Assembly: GCF_000521485.1 (NCBI RefSeq)
Contig: NZ_BAVS01000001.1
Location: forward strand, 496,001 to 560,000
Length of the DNA: 64,000 nt
Reading direction: 5' to 3'
Source of the DNA: Gracilibacillus boraciitolerans JCM 21714
GTDB taxonomy: Bacteria; Bacillota; Bacilli; Bacillales; Amphibacillaceae
A program made the translations under genes and the position numbers. Under the pieces are notes generated by a model. It saw only the letters and a list, made by a program, of their open reading frames with translations, did no database searches and was not told where the DNA came from. This document shows, piece after piece, positions 59,394 to 64,000 of the stretch. Position 1 is the first letter of the stretch. Each line of letters starts with the position of its first letter.

Positions 59394-59837
59394 TCACGAT
59401 ACTTGACATCCACAACCACTGCTGCCAGAACCGCAACCACAACCACCATCAGTTAGAGCAGCACCATCCAGTGGTACTTTTACTTTATCACTGACACTAA
59501 AAGCAACCAACTGACTAATTTCATCTAATAAATTTTGTAAGTTTGTTTCAGCCATCTTATAGGCTGCAACGGTTTCATGCATATCCATTTCACGTTTTGC
59601 GACACGAATCTCTTTCATTATTTTACTATAATCAGGATGGTATCTGCCAAATCGCTCTACTTCATCATATGAGTCTTTAATTCCCATAAAGTAATGGATT
59701 AACTTTTGTGCCTTGGGATCATTCTCCATGAGTTCTTTTGCTCTATAAAAATTCTGCATTACATCTGATTCTAAAACCATTTGACCTAATGCTTCTGATT
59801 TATCTAAAGTATCAACAATTTCCATTGTTGCTAACAT
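59394..59837 (-). CDS. ylbF: YlbF/RicF regulatory iron-sulfur protein
   Basis: A helical 147-residue protein with a Cys-rich tail GGCGCGSGSSGCGC that fits the Fe-S ligands of the RicAFT (Y) complex. In B. subtilis this complex supports RNase Y processing, sporulation, competence and biofilm formation. The body contains YDEVERFGRYHPDY, a family mark. It is followed by ylbG. Confidence 0.93.
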   Translation of the reverse strand: MLATMEIVDTLDKSEALGQMVLESDVMQNFYRAKELMENDPKAQKLIHYFMGIKDSYDEVERFGRYHPDYSKIMKEIRVAKREMDMHETVAAYKMAETNLQNLLDEISQLVAFSVSDKVKVPLDGAALTDGGCGCGSGSSGCGCQVS

Positions 59838-59901
59838 TATATCAACACCTCCGTATCATCTATCATACCAATAATTAACCAGAAATAAAAGAGGCAGTCT
59901 C

Positions 59902-60136
59902 TTAATCTTTCCAAGAGCCTGCCATTTGCATCAATAAACTTAACATTTGCATATTTTGTTGTGTTTTTTGCAGACGCTGGGGGCATTGTTTTCCCATAGA
60001 ATTGTTTTGATGTTAATTCTAGTTCTTTCAAACGATTTGGATCTCTTGTCAAATAACGGTACCATTCTGGGTGATTACGAATAAAGCGCCATAAATCTTC
60101 ACGTTGCTGTACTACTTGATATGTTTCTGGTTCCAT
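59902..60136 (-). CDS. ylbE: YlbE-like protein, frame broken once
   Basis: A small protein with DLWRFIRNHPEWYRYLTRDP. At G5 59989-59993 the frame runs on into an unrelated tail. With four bases it reads GKTMPQRLQKTQQNMQML and ends LMQMAGSWKD, which matches the length (about 77) and the end of the family. Function unknown. Confidence 0.82.
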
Positions 60137-60147
60137 TTATTTCCTCC

Positions 60148-60540
60148 TTAATCTTTTGGACGATAAAAAAATTGATCGTTTTGAGTTGAGGATGACATTT
60201 GATTATTCCTATATTGCTTAAACTGGTTGATAAGTACCAATATATTATCAATGGCTCCATTCAAATCATTAATATGGTTTTCGACTTGATTAACATCTAA
60301 TTGACCAATGTGTTTCCATAGCTTCTGGTACAATTGATTACTGCTATCATTTTCTTCACTTTTAGCATCTGTATTATTTTTATATTGCTCCCAGCTTGGG
60401 TCTTCTTTACCTAAAAGGACAAATTTTTCATAGGTTTCTTGCAAATTTAAATCACCTTGTCTAATTTTTTTTATTAGTGGGGGATGAGCATGGATAAAAT
60501 CTTTAAATTGTTGTACTGAAGGATGAGATGCGTTATTCAT
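60148..60540 (-). CDS. ylbD: YlbD spore coat-like protein
   Basis: A 130-residue hydrophilic protein starting MNNASHPSVQQFKDFIHAHP. YlbD is a coat-associated protein in B. subtilis and precedes ylbE. Coat location is inferred from the homologue. Confidence 0.82.
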   Translation of the reverse strand: MNNASHPSVQQFKDFIHAHPPLIKKIRQGDLNLQETYEKFVLLGKEDPSWEQYKNNTDAKSEENDSSNQLYQKLWKHIGQLDVNQVENHINDLNGAIDNILVLINQFKQYRNNQMSSSTQNDQFFYRPKD

Positions 60541-60608
60541 GTTTCTTTCTCCTTCCTCAATTTCTTCCTACCACAATATATGCATATTACCTATAGATGT
60601 GTACTATC

Positions 60609-61640
60609 CTATTTGTCAATAAAGTTCTGTGTATAATAAGATTGATATACTCCGACACCTAAATGAGTGTACTCTTTCTTTAATATTGCCTCCCTATGTC
60701 CTGAACTGTTAAGCCAGCCATGTATCACTGCCGGAGCGTCGATATAATGAGCAGCAATATTCTCTCCTGCTGAGAAATAGTTAGCCTGAGCAGCTATTAA
60801 GCGTTCCTTTAAACCATCACCATTCAAACTATAGTGCGAGAAGTAACTTTCAGTCTTCATATCTTTACTATGAGCTTTTGCAGCAATAGCCGCCTGCTCA
60901 TCCCATGCTAAGTCATTCAAATTATACATGCCTCGTATTTCATTGGTAAGATCAAATATCTGTTTTTCGATACTAGCTTCCACCTTTGTATCCTCAATAA
61001 AATTATCCACTTCATTCAATTCTCCCCAATAAAATAATTCATAAGGTTTCAGTAACTCTAAAACGTTTTTATTCATAATCCGAATACCAGCTAGTGTTTC
61101 ACTAAATTGATCAATATATAACTGTGCAAAAATTTGATCAGATAATCGAATTAATGGTCTTTCTTTTATATCTTGTTCTGATAATTTAAATCGTAAATTA
61201 TCAACTTCAAAAGTATTAGTAAATGTATAAGCGCTTTGTAACTCGTCTACACCTTGTCCTATAATCAAGGGAAGTACATCTAAATTAGGTGAATTCGTAT
61301 AGAAACTGATAATGGTAGCATTTTGAACAGCAACCTGAAAATAAAAATCCTTGTTATTATAAATCCACCACTCATAACCATACAGGGAGGGATCCTTTCG
61401 ATCAGGCTCACCAAATTCAGATTGAAAAATATTTATATTCTTATTTATATATTTCCATAAAGCATTCTGCTGGACTATAAGGGAATGATCCTTAGGAAGA
61501 TTGTCTTTGATTTCCTTTTTATAGTTTTGTGAAATATGGGAATAGACCTCCCTGGACTCTTCAAAGCGATTTAGATAAACAACACTGATAAATGCACATG
61601 CTAACCCTATAAGAATTGCTATTATAATTTTTAACTTCAT
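60609..61640 (-). CDS. ylbC: CAP-domain protein YlbC
   Basis: 343 residues with an N-terminal signal/anchor helix (about 3-22), a CAP-associated domain and a C-terminal CAP (SCP/PR1) domain. HSKDMKTESYFSHYS, SAGENIAAHY and HGWLNSSGHREAIL carry the CAP His/Glu signature. Likely extracytoplasmic. Function unknown in Bacillus. Confidence 0.9.
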   Translation of the reverse strand: MKLKIIIAILIGLACAFISVVYLNRFEESREVYSHISQNYKKEIKDNLPKDHSLIVQQNALWKYINKNINIFQSEFGEPDRKDPSLYGYEWWIYNNKDFYFQVAVQNATIISFYTNSPNLDVLPLIIGQGVDELQSAYTFTNTFEVDNLRFKLSEQDIKERPLIRLSDQIFAQLYIDQFSETLAGIRIMNKNVLELLKPYELFYWGELNEVDNFIEDTKVEASIEKQIFDLTNEIRGMYNLNDLAWDEQAAIAAKAHSKDMKTESYFSHYSLNGDGLKERLIAAQANYFSAGENIAAHYIDAPAVIHGWLNSSGHREAILKKEYTHLGVGVYQSYYTQNFIDK

Positions 61641-61809
61641 CTTACACCACCTAATTTGGTTGAAAATTTATATTCAATTTTATAAACTATATGCTTTTTA
61701 CCCTTTTTTAATGAAAATATTTATGAGGGAACATTCTTTTTAAATTGCATCTTTTATCATTTCATACTATGATAGTTTTAATGATATTATTAAATGGGGG
61801 GGTGTAACT

Positions 61810-62181
61810 ATGAAATTTACAGAGACAGGAATAGAAGACATTTTAATTGATCTTAAGCCATTAGATCATGCAATGGAGAAAGCCAATTTTATACGTGCAG
61901 GTCAGTGGGACTACGAACGTGTTACATATGATTATAAAATTGGTTCACCTGAAAAAAACATTACCTATTACATAAGAGTGCAAGGTTATGCAATTGAAGG
62001 AGATGTTGACCGTGGAGATGCGGTAATAAAATTATTAACTCCTTTGTTAGGTAAACACTATTATCCTACGGGTATTGAATATGGGGGGGATAAAGAAGAA
62101 TTCCCTGAAACTACGATCGAAAGAGCTGCTAAATTATTAGCAAATGCAAGACAAAATATGGAACCGTTTGTGAAAGAATAG
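61810..62181 (+). CDS. YugN-like family protein
   Basis: 123 residues (MKFTETGIEDILIDLKPLDHAM). YugN-like proteins are small cytosolic proteins of unknown role in Bacillaceae. A G7 at 62083-62089 makes IEYGGDKEEFP, likely one Gly extra. The Shine-Dalgarno itself is a G7 (61796-61802), GGTGTAACT before ATG. Confidence 0.8.
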   Translation: MKFTETGIEDILIDLKPLDHAMEKANFIRAGQWDYERVTYDYKIGSPEKNITYYIRVQGYAIEGDVDRGDAVIKLLTPLLGKHYYPTGIEYGGDKEEFPETTIERAAKLLANARQNMEPFVKE

Positions 62182-62186
62182 TCTCA

Positions 62187-62234
62187 ATTGAAAATCAATG
62201 ACTGCATTAAATAATACAGTCGTTGATTTTCAAT
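62187..62234. terminator. terminator downstream of the YugN-like gene
   Basis: Arms ATTGAAAATCAATGACTG and CAGTCGTTGATTTTCAAT give an 18-bp stem (one mismatch/wobble) before the YtvI-like gene. The tail is only moderately T-rich. Confidence 0.75.
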
Positions 62235-62291
62235 GAAAATTATATCATTCATCATTACTTTCTTTTTGAAAGGAGCCAGGATAATAGTTAA

Positions 62292-63350
62292 ATGAAAAAT
62301 ATAAATAAAAAACATGTAAAACTTTTTTTTATCATACTTTTAATAATCGTTGCAGCTATACTAATTCTACCCGTTTCTATCCCCCCCATTATCTTAGCTT
62401 TTATCACGGCCTTAATTCTTAATCCTACCGTAAGATGGATTATTAAAAATTTAAAATTTAATCGCAAACTATCTGTTACAATTGTCTTTATTCTTTTTTT
62501 AGTGATACTAAGTACGATTGGTACCTATGCAGTAACTAAAATAATAGGTCAGGTTGCTAATTTTGCTGAGAACGCTCCCACTTATATTATTCACGTGAAT
62601 AATCAATTGTTAGAGTGGGAAACCGATTTAGACCATTTCACTGAGGATTTACCACAGGAACTCGTAGAAGAAGTTAAAATTCAAATTCAAACAACAACAA
62701 CTTCCTTAAGCAATAATTTTAGGGAAATATTACGAATTGAAGAACTTGCTAAGCTAGCAAGTAAGATTCCAGATTACCTAGTAAGTTTTATTGTATACCT
62801 AATCTCATTGTTTATGTTTATGCTGGAATTACCACGGTTAAAAGCTAATTCCTATAAACATTTAAAAGAAACAACAGCAGAAAAAGTAAAATTTATGAAT
62901 GATCGATTATCATATGTAATCTTTGGCTTTTTTAAAGCTCAATTTTTAGTAAGTATCATCATTTTTATTGTATCATTAATAGGTTTATATATTATCGTAC
63001 CAGAATACGCCTTAATAATGTCACTTATCATTTGGATTATCGATTTCATACCTATAATCGGCTCTATTGTAATATTAGGACCGTGGTCACTTTACATGCT
63101 AATTACAGGTGATTTATTTATTGGAGGTCAACTAGCGATACTTGCCATTGTATTATTGGCTATACGAAGAACAGTTGAACCGAAAGTAATGGGAAAACAT
63201 ATTGGTTTATCCCCACTTGCAACACTTATTGCCATGTATGTTGGTTTAAAACTTTTAGGTATACTAGGTTTTATAGTTGGCCCATTAATCGTAATCGCAT
63301 TCAACTCTGCTAAAGAAGCAGGCATTATAAAAACAGACTTTAAAATATAA
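62292..63350 (+). CDS. AI-2E/YtvI-like family permease
   Basis: 352 residues, about seven or eight membrane helices, with a soluble middle (about 95-150). The C-terminal GKHIGLSPLATLIAMYVGLKLLGILGFIVGPL is the family mark (GLHPLxxLxxxxxG type). Relatives include YtvI and YueF. Substrate unknown. A C7 at 62381-62387 gives SIPPIILAFITAL, probably one Pro extra. Confidence 0.82.
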   Translation: MKNINKKHVKLFFIILLIIVAAILILPVSIPPIILAFITALILNPTVRWIIKNLKFNRKLSVTIVFILFLVILSTIGTYAVTKIIGQVANFAENAPTYIIHVNNQLLEWETDLDHFTEDLPQELVEEVKIQIQTTTTSLSNNFREILRIEELAKLASKIPDYLVSFIVYLISLFMFMLELPRLKANSYKHLKETTAEKVKFMNDRLSYVIFGFFKAQFLVSIIIFIVSLIGLYIIVPEYALIMSLIIWIIDFIPIIGSIVILGPWSLYMLITGDLFIGGQLAILAIVLLAIRRTVEPKVMGKHIGLSPLATLIAMYVGLKLLGILGFIVGPLIVIAFNSAKEAGIIKTDFKI

Positions 63351-63363
63351 GATAAAATCACAA

Positions 63364-63399
63364 GAAAAAAAGCCAAGCAAAAGATTGCTTGGCCTTTTC
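63364..63399. terminator. bidirectional terminator between the permease and ctaM
   Basis: GAAAAAAAGCCAAGCAA and TTGCTTGGCCTTTTC form a stem with A/T runs on both strands, between two convergent genes. Confidence 0.88.
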
Positions 63400-63863
63400 T
63401 ATGTTCCCAAAATTGCTTTAAGTAAACTTGTTGTTTCTCCGCCTTTATAAAAGATATATAGTAATAGATATACCGCAACTCCAGTAATTGCCGTGAAGAA
63501 CCAAATAACACTAGTAATCGGTCCAATTTTCTGATGCTTTTTAATATTTCGTTTTAGAGCAAGTGTTAATGTTACTACACCAAATATTGCACCTGTTGTA
63601 GCTAATATGATATGAAAGATTAAAAATATTGTATAATATACTTTTAATTCCTCCGGCCCTCCAAAACTAGTATTTCCTATAAATATTGTTCTTGAAATAT
63701 AAATAATAAAAAAGAATAAAGCACTAATTGCTGCTGCAATCATTGTTTTTTTATGTGCTTTGTATCGTTTTTTAATAATCAATTTCCAGCCAATTGCCAT
63801 AAGAATTGCACTTAAGATAATAAAAAAGGTACTAAGCGTTGGTAATATCTCCAAATCATCCAT
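63399..63863 (-). CDS. ctaM: DUF420 family membrane protein (CtaM/YozB)
   Basis: 154 residues with five membrane helices. The family motif KAHKKTMIAAAISALFF and FHIILATTGAIFGVVTLTLAL contain the conserved His residues. CtaM assists heme-copper oxidase maturation in Staphylococcus. It overlaps the end of ctaG by eight bases, which supports a role in oxidase assembly. Confidence 0.85.
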   Translation of the reverse strand: MDDLEILPTLSTFFIILSAILMAIGWKLIIKKRYKAHKKTMIAAAISALFFFIIYISRTIFIGNTSFGGPEELKVYYTIFLIFHIILATTGAIFGVVTLTLALKRNIKKHQKIGPITSVIWFFTAITGVAVYLLLYIFYKGGETTSLLKAILGT

Positions 63864-64000
63864 TCCTTCCCTTTCTATATTTGTTCAGTTCGGTGAGTAC
63901 TTGGTAGCGAATCAATTTGTCTGTTCCACTTCTAAACCAAGGAAAGAAGATGCGAGCCAAAACGGTACCATAAATAATTTCCTGAGTAATTTTCATAACA
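63856..64000 (-). CDS. ctaG: cytochrome c oxidase assembly factor CtaG, C-terminal part only
   Basis: The minus strand from the window edge reads VMKITQEIIYGTVLARIFFPWF and ends YRKGRNG. This fits the last segment of CtaG (membrane segment and Lys/Arg tail). The stop TGA lies at 63856-63858. The rest is outside the window. Position beside ctaM and the ylb genes matches B. subtilis. Confidence 0.72.
   Translation of the reverse strand, partial: VMKITQEIIYGTVLARIFFPWFRSGTDKLIRYQVLTELNKYRKGRNG

Noticed and set aside
59837-59901. Long C-terminal tail of YlbE as a real extension
   Set aside because: The tail is out of frame. Correcting G5 to G4 gives a typical YlbE end and a stop at 59902.

Overview
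This window is an AT-rich chromosomal segment of an endospore-forming member of the Bacillaceae. The gene order follows the Bacillus subtilis region running from ctaG through the ylb genes, the division and cell-wall (dcw) cluster, spoIIGA-sigE-sigG, the ylm genes, divIVA, ileS and the pyr operon to priA-fmt-rsmB. Most genes lie on the minus strand, so the biological order reads from high to low coordinates. Low GC, SigE/SigG/SpoIIGA/SpoVD/SpoVE/YlbJ/GerR and the synteny all fit Bacillaceae. The exact genus is not settled; a halophilic or alkaliphilic relative such as Gracilibacillus, Amphibacillus or Oceanobacillus is only a guess.

Layout from right to left: ctaG (partial), a DUF420 gene (ctaM/yozB), a YtvI-like permease and a YugN-like gene (both plus strand), then ylbC, ylbD, ylbE, ylbF, ylbG, rsmD, coaD, ylbJ (plus), ylbL, tmcAL (plus), ylbN, rpmF, gerR, a DUF3397 gene and bshC. 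The dcw cluster follows: mraZ, rsmH, ftsL, pbpB, spoVD, murE, mraY, murD, spoVE, divIB, ylxW, ylxX, sbp, ftsA, ftsZ. The murG and murB genes usually found between spoVE and divIB are not there. Next come spoIIGA, sigE, sigG, a small yfhD gene (plus), ylmC, ylmD, ylmE, sepF, ylmG, ylmH, divIVA, and ileS behind an isoleucine-type T-box. Then lspA, rluD and the de novo UMP operon pyrR-P-B-C-carA-carB-K-D-F-E under PyrR attenuation. The left end holds rqcH (plus), yloC, remA, gmk, rpoZ, coaBC, priA, fmt and rsmB (partial). The deformylase gene def is not between priA and fmt.

No new defence, mobile or metabolic system was found. The strongest unexplained signal is in the bases themselves. There are 48 G/C homopolymers of six or more, and 40 of them are exactly 7 long. 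In conserved proteins they sit where G4 or C4 is expected, and each adds one Gly or Pro (net +3 bases) inside motifs that are otherwise invariant (FtsZ, IleS, PyrK, CarB, PyrB, PyrE). The same +3 is implied by two terminator hairpins and by several Shine-Dalgarno sites, so selection for reading frame does not explain it.

Separately, about twenty single-base slips break the frames of genes that must be functional: fmt, coaBC, pyrF, pyrD, carB, pyrB, pyrP, rluD, ylmH, ftsA, ylxW, spoVE, spoVD, pbpB, bshC, ylbN, tmcAL, ylbJ, coaD and ylbE. The simplest reading is a consensus-sequence artefact, so those genes are annotated as single disrupted CDS rather than as true pseudogenes. If the tracts were confirmed in raw reads they would be a remarkable mutational process.
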